64,000 nucleotides of DNA from Sphingomonas sp. HITSZ_GF (GCF_029543155.1 NZ_JARQXA010000003.1:186001-250000), one strand, 5' to 3'. Positions 53,445 to 62,515 are shown, counted from the first letter of the stretch. Notes: a model not told the origin generated them from the letters alone. Numbers and translations: made by a program.

Positions 53445-55615
53445 GCGACGAATTCGACGACATCCAGGCGATCTTCTTCGAAGAGTGCGCCGAAGGTCTG
53501 GTGACCGCCGAGCAGGGCCTTTCGGCCATGCAGGCAGGCGACGTCTCGGGCGAAGTGATCGCGGGCGTGTTCCGCGCGGTCCACTCGATCAAGGGCGGCG
53601 CCGGTGCATTCGGCCACACCGACCTGACCGCGTTCGCGCACAAGTTCGAGAACGTCCTCGACGAAGTGCGCGGCGGCAAGATCCCGCCGAGCCCCGGCGT
53701 GGTCAAGGTGATGCTGAGCGCCTTCGACATCCTGACCGACCATGTCGAGGCGGCGAAGGGCAATGCCCCGCGCCCGGCCGACCAGGCCGCGCTCGACGCG
53801 CTGGAGAAGGTCCTTGCCAACAAGGGCGCCGATGACGGCGCGCCTGCCGGAAACGCTGCCGCTGCCGTTGCCCCGGTGGCGGCGGAGACCCCGGCGCCGG
53901 CCGCCGAGGAAGCGGACGAATTCGGCTTCGTGCCGATGGCCGTCTCGCTCGACGATTTCGACGCGCCTGCCGCCGTCGATGGCGACTGGATCGTGGTGTT
54001 CAAGCCGTCGCGCGCCGCGCTGGCCAATGCCGGCGAGCCGCTGCTGATCATCCGCGAGCTGGAGGGCCTGGGCGCCGAAATCGTCAGTGTCGACACCGAT
54101 ACGGTGCCGGCCCTGCGCGACCTCGACCCCGAGGAAGCCTATTTCACCTGGACGCTGCGCCTGCCGGCCGAAATGGCCGAGAGCGACATCATGGACTGCT
54201 TCGATTTCGTCGCGCCGGATTCGGTCGTCGAGGTTCGCCGCGAAGCCGGTGCTGCCCCGGCCGCCCCGGTGGCCCAGGCACCCGCCGATGCCGACGAGTT
54301 CGGCTTCGTGCCGGTGGCTGCCGGCGTCGAGGACTTCGCAGCCGAGATGCAGCGCGTCGTCGAGACGATCGCCGCGGCCTCGCCGCCGGTCGGCAGCGTC
54401 GACACCCCCGCCATCGCCCCCAAGGCGGGCGCGGGTGATGCGCAGCAGACGATCCGCGTCGACCTGGGCAAGCTCGACCTGCTGCTCAACCTGGTCGGCG
54501 AGCTGGTGATCCGCAACTCGATCCTGGCCGACCGGCTTTCGCCGGCCGATCGCCAGCGCGTCGAGCTCCCCGAGCTCGCTCGCCTGACGCGCCAGATCCA
54601 GGACAATGTCATGTCGCTGCGTGCGCAGCCGATCAAGCAGGCCTTCAGCCGCGTGCCGCGCATGCTGCGCGACCTCTCGGTCGAGACCGGCAAGCAGATC
54701 AACCTGGAGACGACCGGTGAGACCACCGAAGTCGACAAGGGCGTGATCGAGAAGATCGGCGATCCGCTGACCCACATGATCCGCAACGCCGCCGACCACG
54801 GGCTGGAAAGCGCCGAGGAGCGTATCGCCGCGGGCAAGGATCCGACAGGCACGATCAAGCTCTCGGCCGAGCAGAAGGGCGCGCGCATCTTCGTGCGGGT
54901 CTCGGACAATGGCCGCGGCATCAACCGCGAGCGCGTGAAGGCCAAGGCGATCGAGAAGGGGATCATCCCCGCCGATGCGCAGCTGTCGAACGAAGAGATC
55001 GACCAGCTGATCTGCGCGCCGGGCTTCTCCACCGCGGAGACGATCTCGAACATCTCGGGTCGCGGCGTGGGCATGGACGTGGTCCGCTCGAACGTGGAAG
55101 CGCTGGGCGGCCGCATCGAGATCCAGTCGGTTCCGGGCGAAGGCACGACCTTCACCATGATCCTGCCGCTCACCCTGGCGATCCTGGACGGCATGATCGT
55201 CCGCCTCGCCGGCCAGCGCTTCGTGCTGCCGCTCGCGCATGTGCTCGAGACGGTGCAGCCCGAGCCGGGCCAGGTGAAGCGCACTGCGCCCGACAGCGAA
55301 GTGATCGACATGCGCGGCGAATATGTGCCGGTGAAGCGCACGACCGAGATCTTCGGCCTGAACGACGATCGCCCGGTGGAAGACTCGCTGGTGGTGATCG
55401 TCGAGAGCGAAGGCTCGGGCAAGGTCGGGCTTGTCGTCGATACCATCGATGATCGCCGCGAAGTGGTGATCAAGAGCCTCGACCAGAACCTGCATCCGAT
55501 CCGCGGCCTGGGTGGCGCAACCATCCTGGGCGACGGCTCGATCGCGCTCATCCTCGATATCGAGGCGCTCGTCGCCTCGACCAACCGCTACACCCCGAAA
55601 GGACTGGCAGCATGA
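53441..55615 (+). CDS. cheA: Chemotaxis histidine kinase CheA
   Basis: 724 residues from GTG 53441 (GTGA overlap with cheY; GTG 53435 is an alternative). The HPt domain carries His48 in AVHSIKGGAGAFG. A long linker contains a P2-like segment (about 185-275) bracketed by two copies of DEFGFVP. Dimerisation domain follows, then the ATPase (HMIRNAADHGLE, DNGRGI, GRGVGMDVV) and a CheW-like C-terminal domain. It phosphorylates the CheY proteins and CheB under receptor control. Confidence 0.95.
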   Translation: MSDEFDDIQAIFFEECAEGLVTAEQGLSAMQAGDVSGEVIAGVFRAVHSIKGGAGAFGHTDLTAFAHKFENVLDEVRGGKIPPSPGVVKVMLSAFDILTDHVEAAKGNAPRPADQAALDALEKVLANKGADDGAPAGNAAAAVAPVAAETPAPAAEEADEFGFVPMAVSLDDFDAPAAVDGDWIVVFKPSRAALANAGEPLLIIRELEGLGAEIVSVDTDTVPALRDLDPEEAYFTWTLRLPAEMAESDIMDCFDFVAPDSVVEVRREAGAAPAAPVAQAPADADEFGFVPVAAGVEDFAAEMQRVVETIAAASPPVGSVDTPAIAPKAGAGDAQQTIRVDLGKLDLLLNLVGELVIRNSILADRLSPADRQRVELPELARLTRQIQDNVMSLRAQPIKQAFSRVPRMLRDLSVETGKQINLETTGETTEVDKGVIEKIGDPLTHMIRNAADHGLESAEERIAAGKDPTGTIKLSAEQKGARIFVRVSDNGRGINRERVKAKAIEKGIIPADAQLSNEEIDQLICAPGFSTAETISNISGRGVGMDVVRSNVEALGGRIEIQSVPGEGTTFTMILPLTLAILDGMIVRLAGQRFVLPLAHVLETVQPEPGQVKRTAPDSEVIDMRGEYVPVKRTTEIFGLNDDRPVEDSLVVIVESEGSGKVGLVVDTIDDRREVVIKSLDQNLHPIRGLGGATILGDGSIALILDIEALVASTNRYTPKGLAA

Positions 55616-56106
55616 CGACCACCACCGACACCGTGGCCGATCGCAAGATCGTCACCTTCTCGCTCGGCGCGCAGACCTTCGGGATCGACATGCGCGCGCT
55701 GATCGAAATCCGTGAATGGGAAGAGCCCACCCCGCTCCCCAACGTCCCGGGCTTCATCAAGGGCGTGACCAACCTGCGCGGCAACGTGGTGCCCGTCGTC
55801 GGCCTCGCCGAGCGGCTTGGCTGGGAAGCGAGCGCGATCCATCCGCGCTCGTGCGTCCTCGTCGTCCATATCGCGGGCAAGCAGGCCGGCTTCCTGGTCG
55901 ACGAGGTCAACGACATCGTCGCGATCGGCGAAACCGAGATTCAGCCGGCCCCCGAGGTCGAGACGATCGAGGCGAGCGTGATCGGTGGCCTGGTGCGCAT
56001 CGCGACGCGCCAGAAGGACGGCACCCGCGACGAGAACGGCACGATGGTGCTGCTGCTCGATCTCGATGCGCTGAGCCTCACCAAGCATCTGGATATGGCA
56101 GCGTGA
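55612..56106 (+). CDS. cheW: Chemotaxis coupling protein CheW
   Basis: 164 residues. The start overlaps cheA (ATGA). Strand pattern and motifs KIVTFSLGAQTFGIDM, REWEEPTPLPNVPGFIKGVTNLRGNVVPVVGL and GFLVDEVNDIVAI are typical. It links receptors to CheA. Confidence 0.95.
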   Translation: MTTTTDTVADRKIVTFSLGAQTFGIDMRALIEIREWEEPTPLPNVPGFIKGVTNLRGNVVPVVGLAERLGWEASAIHPRSCVLVVHIAGKQAGFLVDEVNDIVAIGETEIQPAPEVETIEASVIGGLVRIATRQKDGTRDENGTMVLLLDLDALSLTKHLDMAA

Positions 56107-56981
56107 CCGCCGCCGGGGGCGCCCTGGCGCCTGCCGGCGTCGGGGTTGGCATGGCGGCTGCGAACGCGGAGCTCACGTCCCGCGACTTCGCCGCCATCGC
56201 CACGATCATGCACGAAGACGCGCGCATCGCGCTGAGCGAGGCGAAGACCACGCTCGTCCAGTCGCGGCTCGGCCGCCGGCTGCGCGAGCATGGCCTGGCC
56301 CGGTTCTCGGACTATGTCGCGCTCGTGCAGAGCGATCCGGTGGAACGGCATGCGATGGTGGTGGCGCTGACCACCAACCACACGCATTTCTTCCGCGAGC
56401 CGCACCATTTCGATCATTTCCGCGAGCATGTGCTCCCGGTGCTCAAGCGCAAGCAGGGCCCGGTGCGGATCTGGTCGGCGGGCTGCTCGTCGGGCGAGGA
56501 GGTCTATACGATCGCCATGTGCCTGCTGGGGCCTGACCGCACGTCCGCGACCTGGCTGCGGAGCGCCGATGTCCGCCTGCTCGCGACCGACATCGCGCCG
56601 CATGTCGTGGAATCGGTCAAGCGCGGCTTCTATGCCGACAATGTCGCGGCGGGCGTTCCCGAGCCCTATCGCTCCACCTGGATGAAGCCCGTGCAGGGCG
56701 GCTTCCAGATGGCCGAGGAGGCGCGGTCGCTGGTGACGGCCAAGGTGCTCAACCTGTTCGAGCCCTGGCCGCTCAAGGCAGCCTATGACGTGATCTTCTG
56801 CCGCAACGTGATGATCTATTTCGGGGATCCTGCAAAGGAAGAGCTGGAGGCGGGCTTCGTCAACCAGCTCGCGCCCGGGGCGCACCTGTACATCGGTCAT
56901 TCGGAGCGGCTGATCGGCCCGGCGGCGCGCCACATGCGCTCCTGCGGGCATACCATCTACCAGAAGCCGGAGGTGCACTGA
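56103..56981 (+). CDS. cheR: Chemoreceptor methyltransferase CheR
   Basis: 292 residues from GTG 56103 (GTGA overlap with cheW); an ATG at 56151 gives 276 residues and equally fits. The N-terminal helical domain is followed by the SAM-binding fold (VRIWSAGCSSGEEVYTIAM) and VIFCRNVMIYF. The conserved TTNHTHFFREPHHF loop is present. It methylates receptor glutamates. The beta subdomain that docks xWxxF receptor tails is present in length. Confidence 0.93.
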   Translation: MTAAGGALAPAGVGVGMAAANAELTSRDFAAIATIMHEDARIALSEAKTTLVQSRLGRRLREHGLARFSDYVALVQSDPVERHAMVVALTTNHTHFFREPHHFDHFREHVLPVLKRKQGPVRIWSAGCSSGEEVYTIAMCLLGPDRTSATWLRSADVRLLATDIAPHVVESVKRGFYADNVAAGVPEPYRSTWMKPVQGGFQMAEEARSLVTAKVLNLFEPWPLKAAYDVIFCRNVMIYFGDPAKEELEAGFVNQLAPGAHLYIGHSERLIGPAARHMRSCGHTIYQKPEVH

Positions 56982-58018
56982 TGGCACCGGTACGTACGCT
57001 TATCGTCGACGACAGCGCCTCGATGCGCGCGACGCTGAAGCGCATGCTTTCGGGCGACCCCGGCATCGAGGTCGTCGGCATGGCCCCCGAGCCGTTCGCG
57101 GCGCGGGAAATGATCAAGCAGCTCAACCCCGACGTGCTGACGCTCGACGTCGAGATGCCGGGGATGGACGGGCTGTCGTTCCTCGAGCGGATCATGCGCC
57201 TCCGGCCGATGCCGGTGGTGATGTGCTCGACGCTCACCGCCCGCGGCGCGGAAGTGACGATCGAGGCGTTGCGCCTCGGCGCGGTCGACTATGTCACCAA
57301 GCCCAGCGGCACGCCCGAGGACATCGAGCGCGATGCCGGGCTGCTCTGCGAGAAGGTGAAGGCCGCCGCCCGTTCGGTGGCCCGCGCCGGGCCGCAGCGC
57401 CTGCCCGCCCAGCCCGCGCTCGCCGCAGGTGCGGTCGGCGAGCGGATCATCGCGATCGGCTCGTCCACGGGCGGTGTCGAGGCGCTGTTCTCGCTGCTGC
57501 CGGCGCTGCCGGAGAATTGCCCGCCGGTGCTGATCGTCCAGCACATGCCGGCGGCGTTCACCCGCAGCTTCGCCGATCGGCTGAACGGCGAATGCCGCGT
57601 CAATGTCGTGGAAGCGACCGACGGCGCGCCGGTGCTGCCGGGAACCGTCTATATTGCTCCTGGGGGCTCGCGCCACATGGAGCTGCGTGGCGGGATCCGC
57701 GGGCACATCAAGCTTCGCGAGGGCGATCCGGTCTCGGGTCACCGCCCGTCGGTGGACACGCTGTTCCACTCGGTCGCGCCGCTCGGCGCCGCCGCGGTAG
57801 GCGTGATCCTGACCGGCATGGGATCGGACGGTGCGCAAGGCCTGCTGGCCATGCGCCAGGCCGGTGCCAGGACGCTGGGCCAGAGCCGGGAAACCTGCGT
57901 GGTCTGGGGAATGCCGCGTTCGGCCAAGGAGCTGGGTGCGGTGGAACATGAAGTTGGTTTGTCGGGCATGCCGGGAGAAATCCTCAAGGCCTGCCGAGAG
58001 AAAGTTGGGAGCGTCTGA
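56981..58018 (+). CDS. cheB: Chemotaxis methylesterase/deamidase CheB
   Basis: 345 residues. A receiver (Asp10-Asp11, Asp56) is followed by a linker and the methylesterase domain with Ser in GSSTGG, His in QHMPAAF and Asp in GMGSDGAQG. Both domains are complete. Start and stop overlap the neighbours by one base (TGATG). Confidence 0.95.
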   Translation: MAPVRTLIVDDSASMRATLKRMLSGDPGIEVVGMAPEPFAAREMIKQLNPDVLTLDVEMPGMDGLSFLERIMRLRPMPVVMCSTLTARGAEVTIEALRLGAVDYVTKPSGTPEDIERDAGLLCEKVKAAARSVARAGPQRLPAQPALAAGAVGERIIAIGSSTGGVEALFSLLPALPENCPPVLIVQHMPAAFTRSFADRLNGECRVNVVEATDGAPVLPGTVYIAPGGSRHMELRGGIRGHIKLREGDPVSGHRPSVDTLFHSVAPLGAAAVGVILTGMGSDGAQGLLAMRQAGARTLGQSRETCVVWGMPRSAKELGAVEHEVGLSGMPGEILKACREKVGSV

Positions 58019-58407
58019 TGCCTGCTGCAGCAGCAATCAAGGTGATGGTCGTGGACGACCAGACCAGCATGCGCGCGATGATCCGTCGCGCCCTGCAGGA
58101 CCTGGGTTTCAAGGACGTGCGTGACAAGCCGAGTGCGCCCGAGGCGCTCGCGGCGGTGAAGAGCGACCGCGTTCACCTGATCATCTCCGACTATAACATG
58201 CCCGAGATGGACGGCCTCCAGTTCCTGGAAGCGGTCCGCACCGACGCGGTGATCGGCAAGACGGTGTTCATCATGCTCACCGGCTCGTCGGACAAGGAGA
58301 TCGTCCAGAAGGCCGCGGCGCTGGGCGTGAACAACTATGTCGTGAAGCCCTTCGCGCCGGCGGCGCTGAAGGAGAAGATCGAGCGCGTTTTCGGCGAGCT
58401 CACCTGA
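58018..58407 (+). CDS. cheY: Chemotaxis response regulator CheY (second copy)
   Basis: 129 residues, a single receiver with Asp13-Asp14, Asp58 in IISDYNMPEMDG, Thr in MLTGSS and Lys in VKPFAP. More like the classical motor-binding CheY than the copy at 53079. Coupled to cheB and cheD by TGATG junctions. Confidence 0.93.
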   Translation: MPAAAAIKVMVVDDQTSMRAMIRRALQDLGFKDVRDKPSAPEALAAVKSDRVHLIISDYNMPEMDGLQFLEAVRTDAVIGKTVFIMLTGSSDKEIVQKAAALGVNNYVVKPFAPAALKEKIERVFGELT

Positions 58408-58931
58408 TGCGCCGGCTCTCGATCGTCCAGGGCGAGAATGCGATCGTGGCGGAGCCGGGCGTCATCGTCTCGACGCTGCTCGGTAGCTGTGTAGCCGCGT
58501 GTCTCTACGACCCCGTCGCCAAGGTGGGTGGGATGAACCACTTCCTCCTCGGCGAACCGAGCGCGGACCAGCGCGTCTCGGCCGGAGACATGCAGCGCTA
58601 CGGCGTCCATGCCATGGAGCTTCTCATCAATGGGCTGATGGCGCGGGGCGCCTTGCGCACCCGGCTGAAGGCCCATCTGTACGGCGGCGGGAACATCGTT
58701 TCCGGCCTGGGCGGCATCGGGACAGCCAATGCGTCGTTCGCCCGCCGCTTCATGGCGGACGAAGGCATCGAGGTCGCGCACGCCGATCTCGGAGGCACTT
58801 CGGCGCGCAAGGTCGAGTTCCTGCCGCACGATGGCAAGAGCCGCTGCACCAAGGTGGCGGACCGCGTCCCCGATCGTCCGCCCGTCCCTGTCAACCTGCC
58901 GCCCGCCGGCGGAGACCTGGAGCTTTTCTGA
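58407..58931 (+). CDS. cheD: Receptor deamidase CheD
   Basis: 174 residues. The catalytic Cys lies in LLGSCVAACLYD and the His in GGMNHFLLGE, followed by LKAHLYGGGNIV. CheD deamidates receptor glutamines and may interact with phospho-CheY where CheC/CheX is absent, as here. Confidence 0.93.
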   Translation: MRRLSIVQGENAIVAEPGVIVSTLLGSCVAACLYDPVAKVGGMNHFLLGEPSADQRVSAGDMQRYGVHAMELLINGLMARGALRTRLKAHLYGGGNIVSGLGGIGTANASFARRFMADEGIEVAHADLGGTSARKVEFLPHDGKSRCTKVADRVPDRPPVPVNLPPAGGDLELF

Positions 58932-59305
58932 TGTCGTGCATGCCTGTGCCCGCCCAGCCCTATCTGGCCGAGCCGTTGCCCGGCTACGACCCCTATGCCG
59001 GCGCGCTCCACAGCGTGATCGCCAGCGAGCTGCGCGAGATGCGCGGCATGCTCGAGCGACTGGCCGAGGTGCTCGTCGCCGACGAGCAGTTCGCGCAGGT
59101 CCATATCGAACAGCTCCAGTCGTTCGACTATCTGATCCAGCACACCGACGAGTGCGCAAACCTGCTCGAGCGGATCGCCGGTGGTGAGGACTCGCTGAGC
59201 GCCGTCAACCACGTCCGCCTCGCCGAGGTGCAGGAACGGCTGCGCGATGCGCTGTCGATGGACGAAACCATCGGGGGTAAGTGGCATGGCTTCGATTCCG
59301 AATGA
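58931..59305 (+). CDS. Unknown helical protein in the chemotaxis operon
   Basis: 124 residues. A Pro/Tyr-rich N-terminus (PAQPYLAEPLPGYDPYAG) is followed by about 90 residues of amphipathic helix (LRDMRGMLERLAEVL, EQLQSFDYLIQHTDECANLLERI). No Cys/His catalytic set, membrane segment or receiver. Length and location, between cheD and motB and translationally coupled to both, argue for a dedicated chemotaxis role; the operon has no cheZ. The DxxxQ phosphatase motif was searched by eye: DYLIQ near residue 60 fits D-x3-Q only formally. Confidence 0.8.
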   Translation: MSCMPVPAQPYLAEPLPGYDPYAGALHSVIASELREMRGMLERLAEVLVADEQFAQVHIEQLQSFDYLIQHTDECANLLERIAGGEDSLSAVNHVRLAEVQERLRDALSMDETIGGKWHGFDSE

Positions 59306-60137
59306 CCGGCCGATCATCGTCAAGAAGGTCAAGAAGGTCGCCGGGGGACACCATGGCGGCGCCTGGAAAGTCGCATATGCCGACTTCGTGACCGCGATGA
59401 TGGCGTTCTTCATGCTGCTCTGGCTGATCGCCAATCCGGACAAGCAGCGGCTGAAGGGCCTCGCAGCCTATTTCTCGCCGACCGTTTCGGACACGGCACC
59501 CTCGACCCCCGTGATGGGCACGTCCGAGGGTGCAGGCGGCCAGGCGCGGCGCTCGTCGAACGACACCAGCCGCGCCAACGGCACCCCCACCACCATGGCC
59601 GCGACTGCCGGTGCGGCGCGCGGCGGCACCGCCGAGGTGCCCGATACCTCGATGCGCGTGCTGGCCAGCGAGCTGCGCGTCGCGCTCGATGCGATCCCGC
59701 AGGACCAGGCGCGCAAGAACATCGCGATCGAGCCCGATCGTTCGGGCATGCGCATCACGCTGATGGACACCGACAAGCAGTCGATGTTCCGCGCCAACAC
59801 CGCCGAGCTCAATCCCTTCGCCAAGGCGCTGCTCATCAAGACCGCGGCCAAGCTCGCCCAGTCGGGCGGCCAGATCGCGATCGAGGGGCACACCGACGCC
59901 GCGGGCGGCGGGCAGAGCGACGCCAATTGGCAGCTTTCGGGCGCCCGCGCCCTCGCCGCGCGCCAGGCGATGATCGCCGCGGGCATGACGCCCGACCGCT
60001 TCGCCGAGATCGTCGCGATGGGCGGAACCCGCCCGGTCTATCCCGACCAGCCGGATCGCCCGGAGAACCGCCGCATCACCATCGTGCTGAAGGCGGAGGC
60101 CCCATCGCTTCCCAGCGACAGCAGCTTCAAGTTCTGA
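59286..60137 (+). CDS. motB: Flagellar motor stator protein MotB
   Basis: 283 residues. The KKVKK...HHGGAWKVAYADFVTAMMAFFMLLWL start contains the membrane helix with the proton-binding Asp (in YADF). An Ala/Thr/Gly-rich periplasmic linker (about 70-125) leads to an OmpA-like peptidoglycan-binding domain (IEGHTDAAGGGQSDANWQLSGARA). Overlaps the upstream gene by 20 bases. Confidence 0.93.
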   Translation: MASIPNDRPIIVKKVKKVAGGHHGGAWKVAYADFVTAMMAFFMLLWLIANPDKQRLKGLAAYFSPTVSDTAPSTPVMGTSEGAGGQARRSSNDTSRANGTPTTMAATAGAARGGTAEVPDTSMRVLASELRVALDAIPQDQARKNIAIEPDRSGMRITLMDTDKQSMFRANTAELNPFAKALLIKTAAKLAQSGGQIAIEGHTDAAGGGQSDANWQLSGARALAARQAMIAAGMTPDRFAEIVAMGGTRPVYPDQPDRPENRRITIVLKAEAPSLPSDSSFKF

Positions 60138-60159
60138 CCCAGTACCGAGTATCCGCGTC

Positions 60160-60609
60160 ATGAAGAAGATCCTGTTCTCGCTCATCGTGCTGCTCGCCGG
60201 GCTTGGCCTGGGCGGCGGCGCCGCGCTCGGCACGCTCATGATCCTGGGTCCCCGCCCCGCCCATGCCGAGAGCAAGGCGGCAGAGGATGCGGACGCGGCG
60301 ATGGCCTTCGTGCCGGTCGACAAGCTGCTTGCGCCGCTGGTGACTGCGGATGGCCGGCTGACCGGCTATGTCCAGTTCCAGTTCACGCTGGAAGTACCCG
60401 AAGACAAGGCGCCCGATGTGACCAAGCGGCTGCCGTTGCTGCTCCACGCGATCAACATGCGCACCTTCAAGACGCCGATGGCCGCGGGCCCGGACGGCAT
60501 GGTCCCGGGGCTCGAGCAGTTCCGCAAGGTTGTCGAGGCCGCTGCACCCGAAGCTTTCGGCGCCGGCGTTGTGCGCAAGGTGGCGATTACTCAGGCGACA
60601 CCTTCGTAA
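60160..60609 (+). CDS. fliL: FliL-like flagellar basal-body-associated protein
   Basis: 149 residues. An N-terminal membrane helix (about 5-28, Gly/Leu-rich) is followed by a periplasmic domain with FVPVDKLLAPLVTADGRLTGYVQFQFTLEV and a C-terminal GVVRKVAITQ. It is short for FliL and the usual C-terminal strand is trimmed. FliL supports stator function; it follows motB by 22 bases. Confidence 0.75.
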   Translation: MKKILFSLIVLLAGLGLGGGAALGTLMILGPRPAHAESKAAEDADAAMAFVPVDKLLAPLVTADGRLTGYVQFQFTLEVPEDKAPDVTKRLPLLLHAINMRTFKTPMAAGPDGMVPGLEQFRKVVEAAAPEAFGAGVVRKVAITQATPS

Positions 60610-60623
60610 AATACGTATTTTAC
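60606..60623. promoter_or_regulatory. 18 bp perfect palindrome GTAAAATACGTATTTTAC
   Basis: It overlaps the fliL stop codon. A half-site copy, TAAAATACGTAGGATA, lies at 60659-60674 over the region just before the PilZ gene. The spacing and AT-richness in a GC-rich genome suggest a protein-binding operator, though it could also fold as a weak terminator. Confidence 0.5.
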
Positions 60624-60695
60624 ATGATTTTGCACCGCTTCGGCAGCTAATCGCGCTATAAAATACGTAGGATACGCAAAGAAGCCGAGGATAGT

Positions 60696-61313
60696 GTGGA
60701 ACCGACCCCCGCCAGTGCTTTCGAGGACCGCGAAGCGTGGACCGAACGTGCGCCGCGCGCGGTGGCTACGCTGCTCGTCGCCAAGCTGAGCCATGAAGGC
60801 AATCCGGGCCAGCTCTGCCGCGTCCGCAACATCTCAGAGATGGGCATGCAGATCGACACGGTGGCATCGCTGCTGCCCGGCATGCAGATCACTGTGGAGA
60901 CGCGCGGCGGCGCGCTGCTGACCGGTGCGGTCGCCTGGACCCAGGCCAAGCGCGCCGGCGTACGCTTCGACGGGCCGATCGACGTCGACACCATCCTGGG
61001 CAAGCCCAATGCGCTGGTCGCCGCCGCCCGCCCGCGCTCGCCGCGCTTCGTGGCGGACGTGCCGGCCCGGATCAGTTCCTATGGCCGCGCGATCGACGTG
61101 ACGCTGGCGGATCTCTCGCAGGGCGGCGCATGCATCCGGCTGCAGCGCCCGCTGCGCGAAGATACCGAAGTGATCCTGATGATCCCCGGTCTGCCGACGC
61201 GCCGCTGCACGACGCGCTGGAGCAACGAGGAGTTCACCGGCGTCTCCTTCCACGATCCCATTTCCTACACCGAGCTCTCGGACTGGCTGGACAGCCCTCA
61301 CGCGCGCGGCTGA
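60696..61313 (+). CDS. Tandem PilZ-domain protein
   Basis: 205 residues, GTG start at 60696. Two PilZ domains (about 15-100 and 110-200) each have the downstream motif: RNISEMGMQI and LADLSQGGACI (D/NxSxxG). The upstream arginine motif is altered: ERAPR in the first and RPRSPR in the second, without the exact RxxxR spacing. PilZ proteins bind cyclic di-GMP and brake or tune flagella (YcgR-like). The altered motif leaves c-di-GMP binding uncertain. Terminator follows. Confidence 0.85.
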   Translation: MEPTPASAFEDREAWTERAPRAVATLLVAKLSHEGNPGQLCRVRNISEMGMQIDTVASLLPGMQITVETRGGALLTGAVAWTQAKRAGVRFDGPIDVDTILGKPNALVAAARPRSPRFVADVPARISSYGRAIDVTLADLSQGGACIRLQRPLREDTEVILMIPGLPTRRCTTRWSNEEFTGVSFHDPISYTELSDWLDSPHARG

Positions 61314-61333
61314 TCGGTTCGACGAGACCCCGG

Positions 61334-61367
61334 AAAGGCGCTCGTGCTGCGGCACGGGCGCCTTTTT
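61334..61367 (+). terminator. Rho-independent terminator of the motA-pilZ operon
   Basis: AAAGGCGCTCGTGC and GCACGGGCGCCTTT arms with a TGCG loop, followed by T5. Confidence 0.9.
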
Positions 61368-61377
61368 CCATTCGGCC

Positions 61378-62328
61378 CTAAAGTCCGTGGTTGCGCGCGA
61401 ACCGCTCGAACAGCCCCGGCCAGGGATGGTCCTGGCCCGCCTCCTTCATGGGCAGGCCGTGGCCGCCCTTCTCGAAGACGTGCAGTTCGGACGGGATCTT
61501 CGCGGCCTGGAGCGCGGCGAAGATCATCAGGCTGTTGGCCGGGCTGACCACGGGGTCGTTCGCGGCGCAGGCGACGAAGGTCGGCGGCATGTCCGCCGGC
61601 AGATCGGTCTCGGCGGAATAGCGGGCGATCCGCTCGGGGGTCACGTCCTTGCCCAGCAATTCGCGTTTGGAATCGCCATGCGCTGCCGGCCCCGCAAGCG
61701 TGATGACCGGGAAAAACAGGCCCGCGACAGTCGGGCGCGTGGGCTGCGTATCGGCGGCATCGACCGGATCATAGGTCTTCAGCGCGAAGCGGCTCGCCAG
61801 CCGCGCGGTGAGATGGCCGCCGGCCGAGAAGCCGATCGTCGCGACCCGCGCAGGATCGAACCGCCACTTCTCCGCGCCGGCGCGGATCAGCCGCATTGCG
61901 CGCTGTGCATCCTGGAGCGACACATCCACTCCCGCGGCCCAGCCGTCGTGCGGCAGGCGATAGAGCAGCTCGAACACGGTGTAGCCGCGCGCGGCGAACA
62001 TATGCGCCTGGGACGAGCCCTCCCGCCCCACCGCGACGCGGACATAGCCACCGCCGGGGATGATCAGGATCGCGGCGCCGTTCGGACTGGCGGCAGGGAT
62101 GACGTTGAGCATCGGCGTCGCGACATGCGTCCAGGCGATGTCGTCGGGCCCGCCGGTGGCCGAACGCTTGACCGAGATGTCCTGGATGCGGAGCCCCTCG
62201 CCCCCCGGCGGCGCCTTGGGCCAGATCGGAAAGCGCTCGACCGGCGCAGCCAGCGCGGGAAGCGGGATCGTCGCGGCCGCCGCCGAACCGGCGAGCAGCG
62301 TACGGCGGGTAATTTCTGGTAAGGCCAC
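61378..62328 (-). CDS. Exported alpha/beta-hydrolase (xylan-esterase-like)
   Basis: 316 residues from GTG 62328, which is preceded by AGGGGA; a longer start at 62370 adds 14 residues. A Tat-type signal (ITRRTLLAGSAAAATIPLPALAA) is followed by the oxyanion motif IIPGGGY, nucleophile GFSAGGH near residue 165, Asp in AANDPVV and His in KGGHGLP. Fits acetyl-xylan-esterase-like carbohydrate esterases. Its neighbour context (motility genes) does not explain it. Confidence 0.85.
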   Translation of the reverse strand: MALPEITRRTLLAGSAAAATIPLPALAAPVERFPIWPKAPPGGEGLRIQDISVKRSATGGPDDIAWTHVATPMLNVIPAASPNGAAILIIPGGGYVRVAVGREGSSQAHMFAARGYTVFELLYRLPHDGWAAGVDVSLQDAQRAMRLIRAGAEKWRFDPARVATIGFSAGGHLTARLASRFALKTYDPVDAADTQPTRPTVAGLFFPVITLAGPAAHGDSKRELLGKDVTPERIARYSAETDLPADMPPTFVACAANDPVVSPANSLMIFAALQAAKIPSELHVFEKGGHGLPMKEAGQDHPWPGLFERFARNHGL

Positions 62329-62476
62329 TCGATCCCCTATAGCGCGAAAAGGCTGAATTGGCCTTACCACTTGCGCCGGGGATCAATCAACAGGGGCCGT
62401 GCCAATAGACGTCGAGGCTGGCCTCGAACGGACTCTGGATACCCACCATCACCTGGTCCGGCTACATGCACAAACA

Positions 62477-62515
62477 AAAGGGGCGGGCGCCCCCCGGCAC
62501 CCGCCCCTTCTTCCC
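62477..62515 (-). terminator. Rho-independent terminator of the fliNOP operon
   Basis: On the minus strand AAGGGGCGGGTGCC/GGCGCCCGCCCC arms run into TTTTGTTTG, 20 bases after the fliP stop. Confidence 0.88.

Noticed and set aside
52835..55495. 886-codon minus-strand open frame across cheA
   Set aside because: Antisense to cheA, whose domains are unmistakable; composition is that of reverse-strand GC-rich code.
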